A stretch of DNA of 64,000 nt from CAVXHV01 sp963761445 (GTDB lineage Bacteria; Planctomycetota; Planctomycetia; Isosphaerales; Isosphaeraceae), in contig CAVXHV010000009.1 in assembly GCA_963761445.1 (NCBI GenBank), forward strand, positions 682,001 through 746,000. The letters run 5' to 3'. The notes under the pieces are model-generated. The model searched no databases and was not told the origin of the DNA. It worked only from the letters and a program-made list of their open reading frames with translations. This document shows, piece after piece, positions 46,138 through 54,880 of this stretch. Made by a program: the position numbers and the translations under genes. Every line of letters begins with the position of its first letter. Within the stretch, counting starts at the first letter, position 1.

Positions 46138-47847
46138 CTACTCCGCCGTCGGCCCCAAGCACACCAACGTGATATCGTCGGCCTGTGAATGCCCGGCCGA
46201 GAATTCACGGATGTCCTGGAGAATCGCCTTGCCCACAGCGACCGGTCCGCCGGACGCTTGCGCCACACGTTTGATCAGGCGGTGGTTGCTCTGGGAGTCA
46301 TAAAGCTCCTCGCCCGGGCTCCGCGCGTCGGTCACACCGTCGGAGTAGAGAATGACGACATCCCCCGGCTCAAGCTGGATCTCGGTCTGCTGGTATTCCG
46401 AATCCTCCATGATACCCAGCGGCAGCCCGGAGACCTCTTGCCCGACTTCCTCCGCTCGCCCGTCGGCGTGGCGGACGATCACGGGCGTGTGGCCCGCTGA
46501 CGTCAAGGTCAGCTTGCGCGTGGGAGCATCAAGCACGCAAAGGCCGAGAGTGATGAACTTGTCCTCGATCCCCGCGGCGCACAGCAGGTTGTTCAGACGA
46601 TTCGCCGACGGCGCCGTGCCGCTCTCGGTCAGAAGGCAGGACCGCGTGTCACCAGAGAACTTGGCCATCATGAGTGCTGCCGCCACACCTTTGCCTGACA
46701 CATCCCCGAGTGCCACGGCCATGCGGTCGCCAGCCAGAGGAACAAAGTCGTAATAATCGCCCCCGACCTGATATGTCGGCTGGTAATGCGCAAAGAATTC
46801 GTACCCTGGGACCGACGGCACCGTTTGCGGTAAAAACCGCTTCTGCACCTGCTCGGCGATCTTCAGATCGCGGTTGAGCCGCTCGCGCTCCAGGAGCGAC
46901 TCGAGCATCGAAGCGTGCGAGATCGAGATCGCCGCCTGGCTCGCGACGGCCGCCAGCACGTCGAGGTCGTCCTCGTTGAACTGGCGGCGGTCGCTCGTGT
47001 CGAGCTGGATAATGCCAAGCGCCTTGTTGTCCGGCGTGAGCAGCGGCACGCACATGACCGAGCGGATTTTCAAGTCGGATATCGACGCACTGCTCGGGAG
47101 GTTCTTGTCGGCGCCGGCATCCTGGGAGAGCACCGCCTTCTTCTGGCCCAGCACGAAGTCAACGATCGACCGGCTGATGCTCGTCGGGACCTCGTCCTCG
47201 GGTACGGCTCGATTGAACGATGTACGCTTCTGGATGCGGTGTTTAAAGGCCTTGCGCACCAGCCGCTTGGTCGCGGGATCTTGCAGCAGCAGGAACAGCC
47301 GCTCGGCACCGGGAAAGATTTCCATCAGGGAGTCAAGGATCTTGGGGGCGACGGCGTCGATCCGCAGCTCGTTCGAGAGACTTCGCGTGATGTCCAGGAT
47401 CGCCTTGAGCTTCGCCTCGGGACGAACCGCGCTGGCCATCGTGGTCGACCGAGAGGCTTCGAGTGTCCGGAAGTCCTGACTTGCGCTCGCGTCGGCGTCG
47501 GTTACCGTCATCACGTTGGCGTCGGGCTCGGGCTCCTTCGATTTCGGCGCCAGCTCGCTGCGGTAGACGAACTCGATGTCGCAGATTCTGATCCGGTCAT
47601 TGTCCTTCAGAGGCTGCTCGACACCACCCTTGAGCTCGGTGTCGTTGACGAACGTCTTGTTCCGCGACTCGAGATCGACCACACAGAAGGCGGGCCCGAC
47701 TTTGCGGATCTCGGCATGCCGGCGGCTCACACCGTTGGCAGACATGATGATGTCGCACTCCGGCAAGCGGCCGATCACCGTCACGGCGGTCTTCAAAGTA
47801 ACCACCGTACCCGCAAGATCTCCTGTCACCTGTTCCAGAACCGCCAT
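46138..47847 (-). CDS. FHA-GAF-PP2C (SpoIIE-type) protein phosphatase
   Basis: The start is ATG 47847 (MAVLEQVTGDLAGTVVTLKT); an upstream GTG at 47865 has GAGGA at good spacing and is an alternative. The FHA domain (about 15-90) shows 'VIGRLPECDIIM', 'GVSRRHAEIRK' and 'ESRNKTFVND'. The GAF-like domain (about 150-325) includes 'PLLTPDNKALGIIQLDTSDRR'. The PP2C domain (about 355-565) has 'GGDYYDFV', 'GDVSGKGVAAALMMAK', 'YSDGVTDAR' and 'QADDITLVCL', whose Asp residues bind metal. FHA binds phosphothreonine, so the protein would dephosphorylate targets in response to kinase activity. Cytoplasmic. The Ser/Thr kinase 4.5 kb away is a possible counterpart, but this is inference. Confidence 0.92.
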   Translation of the reverse strand: MAVLEQVTGDLAGTVVTLKTAVTVIGRLPECDIIMSANGVSRRHAEIRKVGPAFCVVDLESRNKTFVNDTELKGGVEQPLKDNDRIRICDIEFVYRSELAPKSKEPEPDANVMTVTDADASASQDFRTLEASRSTTMASAVRPEAKLKAILDITRSLSNELRIDAVAPKILDSLMEIFPGAERLFLLLQDPATKRLVRKAFKHRIQKRTSFNRAVPEDEVPTSISRSIVDFVLGQKKAVLSQDAGADKNLPSSASISDLKIRSVMCVPLLTPDNKALGIIQLDTSDRRQFNEDDLDVLAAVASQAAISISHASMLESLLERERLNRDLKIAEQVQKRFLPQTVPSVPGYEFFAHYQPTYQVGGDYYDFVPLAGDRMAVALGDVSGKGVAAALMMAKFSGDTRSCLLTESGTAPSANRLNNLLCAAGIEDKFITLGLCVLDAPTRKLTLTSAGHTPVIVRHADGRAEEVGQEVSGLPLGIMEDSEYQQTEIQLEPGDVVILYSDGVTDARSPGEELYDSQSNHRLIKRVAQASGGPVAVGKAILQDIREFSAGHSQADDITLVCLGPTAE

Positions 47848-48197
47848 TTGTCCGTACTCCGACACCAAGTGGTCCTCGCCACAGAGGGTGAATGCTATAG
47901 GAATTATGGCCTGGGCAGACCGATTTGTCTCTAGTGACCGGGCCCGGCCGCTCCGGGACCTCACAGTGTCCGGTCTTCCATGACCAGGCCGCAACCCGTC
48001 CGGGCGCCAGATGCCGCCCCGCGACCGGGTCTCCCAGTGATGCGAGCTTGCGTTAGAATCAATACGCCTCGCGGCAGGCGCGCGCCGCCGGTCGCCTGGC
48101 TCTTGTACAATGTCTCTCGAAATAAATGCGTGGCCTTCGTTGATATCTTATCCCTTGTCTACAAAGGGCCTCGTCGTTTGGCGCGAGGCGACTGACC
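47848..48197. other. Divergent intergenic region
   Basis: It separates the minus-strand phosphatase from the plus-strand DUF885-like gene and must hold both promoters. I see no convincing -35/-10 pair; TACAAT near 48106 is the best -10-like box for the plus strand. No RNA gene or repeat is apparent. Confidence 0.4.
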
Positions 48198-49085
48198 ATG
48201 ACGACGACGATCGGACGGATGAGTGCAGCCCTCTTTTCCACTTCGCTGATCGTGTTACTGGCGGCACCCAGCCGGGCAGAGACGGACCTGGCAATTCAGG
48301 AAGCGAGCAAGCTCCACACGCTCTTCGACAATGAGTGGCAATGGACCCTGGAACAGTACCCGGAGTTCGCCACCAGGATCGGCGACGACCGGTACAACGA
48401 CAAGCTGACCGATCTGTCGCCTCCCGCGATGGAAAGGCGCAAGGCACTCACGCAGGACGTGCTCAAGCGCATTCGCGCAATCGATCGCGGCAGTCTGACG
48501 GGCCAGGATGTTCTCTCCTACGACCTGTTCCTGAAAGAGGCCGAAAATTGCCTGGCGCTCGAGCGTTTTCCAGCGGGAACCATTCCTGTCATGGGTTTTT
48601 TGATGCCCTATGAATGGATGCCGATCTCCCAGATGGGCGGCATTCACACGAGCATCTCGGAGCTGCCGCGCCTTGCACCGTTGCGGAACACAAAGGATTA
48701 CAACGACTTCCTGGCCCGGCTCGAGGCCTATCCGCGGCAGATCGACCAGGTGATCGAGCTGATGAAGCGCGGGATGGCCTCCGGCTGGGTGCCTCCGGCA
48801 ATACCTCTCGCCAAGGTTCTACCGCAGATTGAGAAGCATTGCGTCGGCGGGCTTTCAGAAAGCTTCATCGTGGTGGAGATTGACCGGTACATCGTCTGGC
48901 CGGGGCAAGCACTCGGGTACAAGATCGGCGAGTTGAAGATCAAGGCACTCCGGACAAAAGCCAGCAAGGTGCTTGGTGCCAGGTTCGACCTCCGCAAGTT
49001 TCACAACGCCCTGATCGACGACAGAGCGCTACCCCTTGATCTGCTCGAGCGGCGAATCGACCAGTGGATCAAGTCGCAGCGATAG
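48198..49085 (+). CDS. DUF885 family protein with internal deletion
   Basis: The product (295 residues) has a signal peptide (AALFSTSLIVLLAAPSRAE). The N-terminal part matches DUF885 ('EWQWTLEQYPEFATRIGDDRYNDKLTDLSP', 'MPYEWMPISQMGGIH') up to 'VLPQIEKH'. It then jumps, near 48850, to the family's C-terminus 'IDRYIVWPGQALGYKIGELKI'. Members are usually about 550-600 residues, so some 300 residues are missing, including the HExxPGHH zinc-peptidase-like motif. The frame is preserved across the junction. It is probably inactive, or serves a non-catalytic role. It directly precedes kptA (9 bp). Confidence 0.75.
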   Translation: MTTTIGRMSAALFSTSLIVLLAAPSRAETDLAIQEASKLHTLFDNEWQWTLEQYPEFATRIGDDRYNDKLTDLSPPAMERRKALTQDVLKRIRAIDRGSLTGQDVLSYDLFLKEAENCLALERFPAGTIPVMGFLMPYEWMPISQMGGIHTSISELPRLAPLRNTKDYNDFLARLEAYPRQIDQVIELMKRGMASGWVPPAIPLAKVLPQIEKHCVGGLSESFIVVEIDRYIVWPGQALGYKIGELKIKALRTKASKVLGARFDLRKFHNALIDDRALPLDLLERRIDQWIKSQR

Positions 49086-49094
49086 GAGGCGACG

Positions 49095-49751
49095 ATGCAA
49101 AAGCGGCTGATCCAGACCAGCAAATACCTGGCGAAGCACCTGCGCCACGCCCCTCACGAGCTGGGACTTACCCTCCAGCCCGGCGGATGGGTGCCCGTGG
49201 ACGATTTGCTCGCAGCAGCCGGACGCGCGGGATTCGCCATCTCCTACGATGAACTCCTCGAATGCGTCGAGACCAACGACAAGCAGCGGTTCGCCTTCGA
49301 CGCATCGGGAGAACGGATTCGTGCCAATCAGGGACACAGCGTCGAAGTCGATCTGCAACTGCAAGAACGAGAGCCCCCCGAGATGTTATTCCACGGCACA
49401 GTCGAGCGGTTCCTGCCGTCGATATTGAAGGAGGGCTTGGTCAAAGGGAAGCGGCATCACGTCCACCTGTCGAATGACGTCGAAACGGTGCGCAGGGTCG
49501 GGGCGCGTAGAGGTCAGCCGGTGATCCTCACCGTCAATGCCGGCTGCATGCGCCGGGACGGACACAAGTTCCTGCTCTCGGCGAATGGGGTCTGGTTGAC
49601 GGATTCGGTCCTTCCGGAGTACCTTTCGATGTCGGACGAAGACGACGACCTGGTCGATCGATTGCTAGAGTTGAATCCGTCGTTCCGGGCGTTAGTCGAG
49701 AGATCGAAAGCCAGTCCGCGGCGCCCCTTTCCAGGTCAGTCCGAGCCGTGA
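49095..49751 (+). CDS. kptA: RNA 2'-phosphotransferase (Tpt1/KptA family)
   Basis: The start is ATG 49095 with AGGAGGCG upstream. The product (218 residues) has the family's conserved residues: 'SKYLAKHLRHAP' (Arg-His), 'IRANQGHS' (Arg), 'LFHGT', and 'HVHLSND'. In yeast the enzyme moves the 2'-phosphate left on tRNA after splicing to NAD, making ADP-ribose 1'',2''-cyclic phosphate. Bacteria lack that tRNA splicing, so the natural substrate here is unknown; an RNA-repair or ADP-ribosylation role has been proposed for bacterial members. It is about 30 residues longer than the typical bacterial enzyme. Confidence 0.93.
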   Translation: MQKRLIQTSKYLAKHLRHAPHELGLTLQPGGWVPVDDLLAAAGRAGFAISYDELLECVETNDKQRFAFDASGERIRANQGHSVEVDLQLQEREPPEMLFHGTVERFLPSILKEGLVKGKRHHVHLSNDVETVRRVGARRGQPVILTVNAGCMRRDGHKFLLSANGVWLTDSVLPEYLSMSDEDDDLVDRLLELNPSFRALVERSKASPRRPFPGQSEP

Positions 49752-49839
49752 CTCGCCTGCACGACAAACTGAGCGAAGCCGAGCGAACGGCGCGGTAACG
49801 AGGTAGAGTGGGCAGTATCGCGCTTTGACGGATAAGCGC

Positions 49840-50144
49840 GTGACCAAGCGTGAGTCATCGCCGATGGAAACGCGACACGGTGTGCCATTCATCGACCCAT
49901 GCGTGCTGGTTATTCCGTGTGCAGCCGTCGCATCACTCCCGGCCGCACTGCGCGCGGCGACAACGTCGCTCCCATATCTCTCTGCGGCGGCACGCTGACC
50001 GTAGCCGTCGAAGACCCACTCGACTTCGAGCTGATCGACAAGTTGCGCTATCATTGCGCGATGCCCATCGACGTCGTCGCCGCCGATGCCGATCGTATCA
50101 GGGCCGTGGTGCGGTGGATTTATGGCGAGGAGCCCATCGATTGA
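49840..50144 (+). CDS. Standalone MshEN / GspE N-terminal domain protein, one frameshift
   Basis: From GTG 49840 (or ATG 49864, in frame) the product reads 'METRHGVPFIDPCVLVIPCAAV', then continues in another frame as 'RGDNVAPISLCGGTLTVAVED' and 'PLDFELIDKLRYHCAMPIDVVAAD'. This is the pattern of the N-terminal domain of type II secretion/pilus ATPases (GspE, MshE), which in some cases binds c-di-GMP. The ATPase domain is absent. The switch near 49955 fits one missing base. Such short proteins are seen in planctomycetes; their role is unknown. Confidence 0.7.
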
Positions 50145-50273
50145 CCTCTTGACCGCCTGCTCAGCCGGGCCAGGCCGACCGCGGATCATTTTGATAGAAT
50201 TCGCCATTGCGCTCGGCGGTCCGTTCCGCTTGCGTTGCTCGTCAGATGGTTTTCATGGCGGGAGTCTTCGGAA

Positions 50274-50618
50274 ATGCGCACTCTGTTCTGGCGGCTCTGG
50301 AGCGTCTTTGTCGGTGTCGTGATGATCATTCTGAGTCTCCTGGCTCAACTTGCGATTTTCCTCCCACTCGCCTCGATCCTGACCCCGCTGGTCCTGCCTG
50401 AAGTCAACCCATGGTATGGTGTTCTCGCGTTGTATGTCCTTGTGAACAGCGTCTCGTGCTACGAGTACTTCCGCAAGCGGCGTGTCGTCGTCATGCGAAG
50501 CAAGGTCCACCAACTTTCCGCTCTCGTGAGGCCCACCACAAGCCACGCCGTGATGGCCTTTTTCCTGGTCCCTCGCGGAATCGATCGAATTGTCACGGGT
50601 CGAGAGCTCACCGGGTGA
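50274..50618 (+). CDS. Small membrane protein
   Basis: The start is ATG 50274 (MRTLFWRLWSVFVGVVMII), with GGGAG upstream; 13 upstream residues in the frame lack a ribosome site. The 114-residue product has two hydrophobic segments ('FVGVVMIILSLLAQLAIFLPLA' and 'WYGVLALYVLVNSVSCYEYF') and then a basic part. I do not recognise a family. It is followed 10 bp later by the DUF2750 gene and is probably translated with it. Confidence 0.6.
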   Translation: MRTLFWRLWSVFVGVVMIILSLLAQLAIFLPLASILTPLVLPEVNPWYGVLALYVLVNSVSCYEYFRKRRVVVMRSKVHQLSALVRPTTSHAVMAFFLVPRGIDRIVTGRELTG

Positions 50619-50628
50619 GAAAAAGTTG

Positions 50629-51024
50629 ATGAACGACAATTCGACCCGACCCAACAGGAATCCACCGTTGTCCAACGCCGCGTCGAACGCCAGCGCCTTC
50701 TACGAGCAAGTGGTGAAGGACGGGAGCGTGTTCACCGTCTTGGACGATGACAGTTTCTTGGTTTTTCTCGTCCGTGGAACCGAAGTAATCCCATTCTGGT
50801 CCAGCCGGTACCGTGTGAAAAAGGTTCAGTCGTCCCATCCGAAGTATGCACGCTTCCCGATCTCTGAGATCCCGCTCACGGAATTCCTCGATAAGACGCT
50901 GGCCCAGCTCGAAGAAGAAAACATCCACGTGGGGGTTAACTGGTCAGGTAAGCGCCTGATTGGTTACGACCGTTCGGTTGCCGACCTCAAGCGCAACATC
51001 GGATATTGGCTTGACAAGAGCTGA
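50629..51024 (+). CDS. DUF2750 domain protein
   Basis: The start is ATG 50629 (MNDNSTRPNRNPPLSNAAS). The 131-residue product matches the DUF2750 pattern: 'FYEQVVKDGSVFTVLDDDSFLVF', 'VIPFWSSRYRVKKVQSSHPKY', 'ISLTEF'-like 'PLTEFLDKTLAQLEEENIHVGVNWSGK'. DUF2750 proteins are small, cytoplasmic, of unknown function, often seen in genomic islands and near toxin-immunity loci. Confidence 0.85.
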   Translation: MNDNSTRPNRNPPLSNAASNASAFYEQVVKDGSVFTVLDDDSFLVFLVRGTEVIPFWSSRYRVKKVQSSHPKYARFPISEIPLTEFLDKTLAQLEEENIHVGVNWSGKRLIGYDRSVADLKRNIGYWLDKS

Positions 51025-51112
51025 ACGAACTCAAACCGCCGCGCTGTGTCTGATAGCAGCGAAGCGACAACTCGGCAGACCGCCTCCGCGGACACTTGCT
51101 TCGGATACCATC

Positions 51113-51575
51113 GTGGTCACGACTCGACCCATCCTGCTTCGACCAAAGCGCCCGCAGTTTCTCCTGCTCGCGGCGATATGCCTCGCATTCGTTCTAATCG
51201 GCGTATGGATGATCGCGCGGGGCGAATGGGCCGGCTGGTTCTGCTGCGGGTTCTTTGGCTTGGGCATACCCGTCGCTTTGATCTCGATGCTTCCCAATGC
51301 GAGCTCCCTGGAACTGAATTCGGAAGGGTTCACGGTGCGATCGCTGTTCCGGGCAGGCAAAACTCGCTGGGAGGACGTGAGCGACTTTGGCGTCGGCCGG
51401 ATCGGGCCAAACGCGATGGTTATGTTCAATTTTGTGGACTCGTACAAGAGAGCGGTTCCGATCCGATGGGTCAACTCGGCACTAACCGGCTATGAAGCAG
51501 CGCTGCCTGATTGCTACGGTCTGCGCCGGTGAGCTGGCTGACTTGATGAACCGGTATAAAGCCGCGCGAACTTGA
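51113..51575 (+). CDS. STM3941-like two-helix membrane protein, one frameshift
   Basis: The start is GTG 51113 (VVTTRPILLRPKRPQFLLLA). Two transmembrane segments ('LLLAAICLAFVLIGVWMIARG' and 'FCCGFFGLGIPVALISML') precede a PH-like soluble part: 'LELNSEGFTVRSLFRAGKTRWEDVSDFGVGRIG' and 'YEAALPDCYGL'. The end 'AGELADLMNRYKAAR' is in another frame, to 51575, after one extra base near 51522. This matches the 'STM3941 family' layout, function unknown. It is about 153 residues. Confidence 0.75.
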
Positions 51576-51618
51576 AAGAGCCACGGCGTTGAGGGTTGAT
51601 CATATCGAGGGAACGCGC

Positions 51619-51942
51619 ATGGATCTCGGCGTCGTCGATCCACGAGTCAAGGAAGCCCGGCTAATCTCATCGGCGACGGACGACGACATCATGGCTTATG
51701 TGGTCGAAGGCATCGTTTACGCCGCCCTCGCACAAGGCCCGCACACTTACATCCAGTGTGCGGTTCGAGACGAGCCGCCGCATGGCTTCTGGCTGGCCTA
51801 TGTGGATGGCACGCCAGGCGAATGCCATCATGCGATGGAGGCGCCGATCGGGCTCGACCAGGTGCGCGCGGCTTTCCTGAAGTATCGCCGGGGAGACGAG
51901 TCCTTTAGACTCGATTTCTCGTGGGGGATATTGCACGATTAA
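51619..51942 (+). CDS. Hypothetical protein
   Basis: The start is ATG 51619 with GAGGGAA upstream (a longer reading from 51589 lacks a site). The product (107 residues) reads MDLGVVDPRVKEARLISSAT, with 'HGFWLAYVDGTPGECHHAMEA' and 'FLKYRRGDESFRLDFSW'. It looks like a small globular cytoplasmic protein. I recognise no family; size and neighbourhood resemble immunity-like proteins, but this is a guess. Confidence 0.55.
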   Translation: MDLGVVDPRVKEARLISSATDDDIMAYVVEGIVYAALAQGPHTYIQCAVRDEPPHGFWLAYVDGTPGECHHAMEAPIGLDQVRAAFLKYRRGDESFRLDFSWGILHD

Positions 51943-52170
51943 CCGCCGCGACGGTAATTAATACTTCATGATTCAGAGCGATCCAATCGTCAACGGAGTG
52001 ACACATGAGCCGCGTCACGGATAGAATGCCGGAAAACCTCGCAGCCTCGTCCCATCTCGCCGCCAATGCGGCTTTGCCGCCTGGACCCTGCTCGTGTTTG
52101 GCGTGTACAAGAGCAAGATCTCGTCGCGGGGGGCATGAGACCGAAGATTGCCGTGAGGCAGGCGGTTGAC

Positions 52171-52671
52171 ATGAGCATCACACAGAACGCTACCGGCACG
52201 AACGATCCGTATAACCTGAACCGCTTCATGGAAGCGCAGCACGGCAGCTACGAGCAAGCCCTCTCGGAAATCAACAGCGGCCGAAAGCGCTCACATTGGA
52301 TGTGGTACATCTTCCCGCAACTAGACGGCCTGGGATTCAGCTCGACTTCCAGGTTCTACGGGATCAAGAATCTTGACGAAGCCAGGGCGTATCTTGAACA
52401 CCACCTGCTGGGATCGAGGCTGCTCGCGTGCGCCGAAGCCGTTATCCGCATCGACGGCCGGACTGCGTCACAGATCTTCGGCTCGCCCGACGACATGAAG
52501 CTGAAATCCTGTGCGACGCTGTTCGCGTTTGCCTCAGCCGACGGGTCCGTGTTTCATCAATTGCTCGCCAGGTATTATGGGGGCCGCGTCGACACCAAGA
52601 CGCTTCGATTGCTCGGCCTCGAGGACGAAGGAACCGGTGAAAAAGGTCACATGACATGCGATATTTCATGA
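52171..52671 (+). CDS. DUF1810 family protein
   Basis: The start is ATG 52171 (MSITQNATGTNDPYNLNRFMEAQ). The 166-residue product has the family signatures 'LNRFMEAQHGSYEQALSEINSGRKRSHWMWYIFPQL', 'STSRFYGIKNLDEARAYL' and 'MKLKSCATLFAFA'. The family is widespread, cytoplasmic and of unknown function; the fold is related to NADAR-like or calpastatin-like proteins in some annotations. Its 3' end overlaps the next gene by 16 bp. Confidence 0.88.
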   Translation: MSITQNATGTNDPYNLNRFMEAQHGSYEQALSEINSGRKRSHWMWYIFPQLDGLGFSSTSRFYGIKNLDEARAYLEHHLLGSRLLACAEAVIRIDGRTASQIFGSPDDMKLKSCATLFAFASADGSVFHQLLARYYGGRVDTKTLRLLGLEDEGTGEKGHMTCDIS

Positions 52672-53090
52672 TCGTTTGCGTCGCGTCGTTCCTCGTCGAC
52701 TCGCCGCCGCCAGACGGGCCGTCACGGGCGCCACGGCTCGCGAAGACGACTGAGGAAATCACCACTGCCGTCGAGGAATTCAAGGGCTTCGGCTGTATTC
52801 AGTCAGCCCAGTTCAGTCGCTCGGGGCGCCAGGTTTTCGCGGTCTGGTATTGCCCGTTCTCCGGGCGTGCCGCCTGCTATCTTCATGCGTATTACTACGA
52901 CCACGAGAAGTCGCGATGGATACGCTTCGTGGATCAGTTGGTCGAGTGCCATGGCGACCTTTCCGCCGAGATGCCTTCGCGCGGCGAGGTTGTGCTCTTT
53001 CGAGACACTGACGGGAAGGTCATGGTGCAAGAGTCGGTGGCCAGATTTCCGCAGAAGAAATGGTTCAAGGAGAAAGAATTGGCCAGGTGA
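52656..53090 (+). CDS. Hypothetical protein, possibly exported
   Basis: The start is ATG 52656 (MRYFMIVCVASFLVDSPPPDG), overlapping the DUF1810 gene by 16 bp. The first 15 residues are hydrophobic and could be a short signal peptide. The rest contains 'CIQSAQFSRSGRQVFAVWYCPFSGRAACYLHAYYYDHEKSRWIRFVDQ', a beta-rich stretch with paired Cys, and ends in a Lys-rich tail. No family recognised. Confidence 0.6.
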   Translation: MRYFMIVCVASFLVDSPPPDGPSRAPRLAKTTEEITTAVEEFKGFGCIQSAQFSRSGRQVFAVWYCPFSGRAACYLHAYYYDHEKSRWIRFVDQLVECHGDLSAEMPSRGEVVLFRDTDGKVMVQESVARFPQKKWFKEKELAR

Positions 53091-53293
53091 ACATGGAACC
53101 CGAACCGGCAACAGATCTGAGATATCCCTCCGCTGGCTATGTGGCTCCGACCGTTGAACGGCGCCTCTCTCCTGTGGGCGCGCACGGATCATTCCGTTCG
53201 TCCTCGAGCAACAACCGATAGCCGGCGGGACTGCAGCCCCGGCGGGCACCGCTGGCCTTCGCTTGGTACTAGACACGGGATGAGGACATCCAC

Positions 53294-53719
53294 ATGACGA
53301 AAACCGCAGGCGCCGGAACCTCCATCGTGACTTCGCTCGCGCCCATGCTGTCCGTTCGCAACGGCGGCCAAGCGGTTGAGTTCTACAAGTCGGCATTCGG
53401 CGCGCTCGAGGTCTACCGGGTGGAAGATCCCGGCGGTTCCGTCGTGGCTCGAATGTCAATTGACGGTGCCGAGTTCTGGCTGGCTGATGAATCGCCCGAG
53501 CATGCGAATTTCAGCCCCGAATCCCTGAGCGGTGGCACCGCTCGGATGATCTTGACTGTGCCCGATCCGGACGCGACCTTCGCAAGGGCACTCGCGGCAG
53601 GCGCGAAACAAGTCGTCCCCGTGAAGGAAGCCTACGGATGGCGCCTGGGCCGCCTGGTCGATCCATTCGGCCATCACTGGGAGATCGGCCATCCGCTCGC
53701 TGCGCGAGACCCCAAATGA
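53294..53719 (+). CDS. VOC/glyoxalase superfamily protein (PhnB-like)
   Basis: The 141-residue product shows the VOC fold: 'LAPMLSVRNGGQAVEFYKSAFGALEVYRVEDPGGS', 'RMSIDGAEFWLADE', 'MILTVPDPDATFARALAAGAKQVVPV' and 'GWRLGRLVDPFGHHWEIG'. The E and H near the C-terminus (HHWEIG) are typical of metal or substrate binding in this family. The reaction is unknown. Its stop overlaps the next start (ATGA), so the two are likely co-translated. Confidence 0.88.
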   Translation: MTKTAGAGTSIVTSLAPMLSVRNGGQAVEFYKSAFGALEVYRVEDPGGSVVARMSIDGAEFWLADESPEHANFSPESLSGGTARMILTVPDPDATFARALAAGAKQVVPVKEAYGWRLGRLVDPFGHHWEIGHPLAARDPK

Positions 53720-54231
53720 GCGAACCGATACGGATCAACGTCGAACGGCGAGGGAAAGATCTTCACGCCGGCCTTTCGGTCCAGGAGCAGCGGATCGCGG
53801 AAGGCCGCGAGATTCCCGTGGAGCTTCCGGGCGGCTGCAAAATCCAGGTGCGGCTCCACGCTGTCATGCCGCAAGGGGCGATTCTGCGCCTCAAGGGCCA
53901 GGCGTCCGATGGCGAAGGGGATCTCCTGTTGCGAATCTGCACCAGCAACGACGGAGGCGGGCAAACTGCAACGCCGCTGCCAGCGACAGATCGCGAGCGT
54001 CGCGCGCGAAGAATCGGGCGGCGCGTCATGACGTTCTGGGCCTTCGGCGCCGGCCTGCTGTTTATCTGGGGCTTCGAAGGCTGGCGTATCAACGGCGTTC
54101 CGGCCTCTTGGATCGGCTATCTCTTTATCGGGCTCGGCGTTCTCGACCTCCTGGGATTCAACACCTTCCGCGGCGGGCCGCTCGACAAGCGACACGATCC
54201 GCCCGCGGCCCCGCCGCCGTCTGGTGCTTGA
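53716..54231 (+). CDS. Membrane protein with DnaJ-C-like N-terminal region
   Basis: The start is ATG 53716 (MSEPIRINVERRGKDLHAGL). The 171-residue product has an N-terminal part with 'IPVELPGGCKIQVRLHAVMPQGAILRLKGQ', which resembles the substrate-binding strands of DnaJ C-terminal domains. Two hydrophobic segments follow: 'VMTFWAFGAGLLFIWGFEGW' and 'ASWIGYLFIGLGVLDLLG', then a Pro-rich tail. The DnaJ resemblance is weak evidence; the function is unknown. Confidence 0.65.
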   Translation: MSEPIRINVERRGKDLHAGLSVQEQRIAEGREIPVELPGGCKIQVRLHAVMPQGAILRLKGQASDGEGDLLLRICTSNDGGGQTATPLPATDRERRARRIGRRVMTFWAFGAGLLFIWGFEGWRINGVPASWIGYLFIGLGVLDLLGFNTFRGGPLDKRHDPPAAPPPSGA

Positions 54232-54261
54232 TCATCGGATTGGCTGATTCGAGGAGGACAA

Positions 54262-54519
54262 ATGTCGCCTGAGATGGAGACGCTTGATCAATTGCTAGGT
54301 GGTGATATGACGCTCACCCTCGTGCGCGGACTGTTCGAAAACCGGGAGCGGTTCGTGCGAGCAATCGCCGCCATGCTCGACGCCGGTGAAGTGAGCTTGG
54401 TCGACTCCGATGGAACGGTGCTGCCTCGGTGGCTGTGGCGAGGAGTGCTTGCTGGCGAACCGGAAGGGGCCGAGCTTCGGCTCTCGATCACAGATGCGGG
54501 CGCGCGTCGGGTCGCGTGA
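54262..54519 (+). CDS. Hypothetical protein
   Basis: The 85-residue product begins MSPEMETLDQLLGGDMTLTL, preceded by GAGGAGGAC. It is predicted helical with a small beta part ('VSLVDSDGTVLPRWLWRGVL', 'LRLSITDAGARRVA'). The last segment resembles winged-helix wing ends found in small regulators, but no family is recognised. Confidence 0.6.
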   Translation: MSPEMETLDQLLGGDMTLTLVRGLFENRERFVRAIAAMLDAGEVSLVDSDGTVLPRWLWRGVLAGEPEGAELRLSITDAGARRVA

Positions 54520-54604
54520 CGGAGCCGCGAAAGATTGTGGCGCCGAAGATCGGTTATTCCAAGATAATTCTCGCTACTATATAGTCCAAATTGAGGAGGT
54601 CCGC

Positions 54605-54865
54605 GTGCCCCGCATATCGGAGTTTTATGGCATCGCGATCTACATGTATTATCGCGACTACGCGCCGCCTCACTTCCACGCGATTTAGGGCGACCACGAG
54701 GCGACGGTGGCAATCGAAACCGGAGACGTGTTGGAAGGGCAATTGCCAAGGCGCGCGCGGATTCTCGTGGCGGATTGGGCGCTGGCCCATCGGGACGATC
54801 TACAACTTTCCTGGGACATGGCGCGCGCTAACCAGCCATTGCCAAAGATCCCAGGGCTGGAATGA
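54605..54865 (+). pseudogene. DUF4160 protein gene with an in-frame amber stop
   Basis: The GTG 54605 follows a very strong site (GAGGAGG). The product reads 'VPRISEFYGIAIYMYYRDYAPPHFHA', then 'I*GDHEATVAIETGDVLEGQLP' to 'ARANQPLPKIPGLE': a full DUF4160 protein with TAG at 54686-54688. The family has Tyr at this place (HFHAxYG), so TAC or TAT became TAG. It is followed by the DUF2442 gene, its usual partner. Either a real nonsense mutation or a base error. Confidence 0.85.
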
Positions 54866-54880
54866 AGCAACGAGGCAGCC

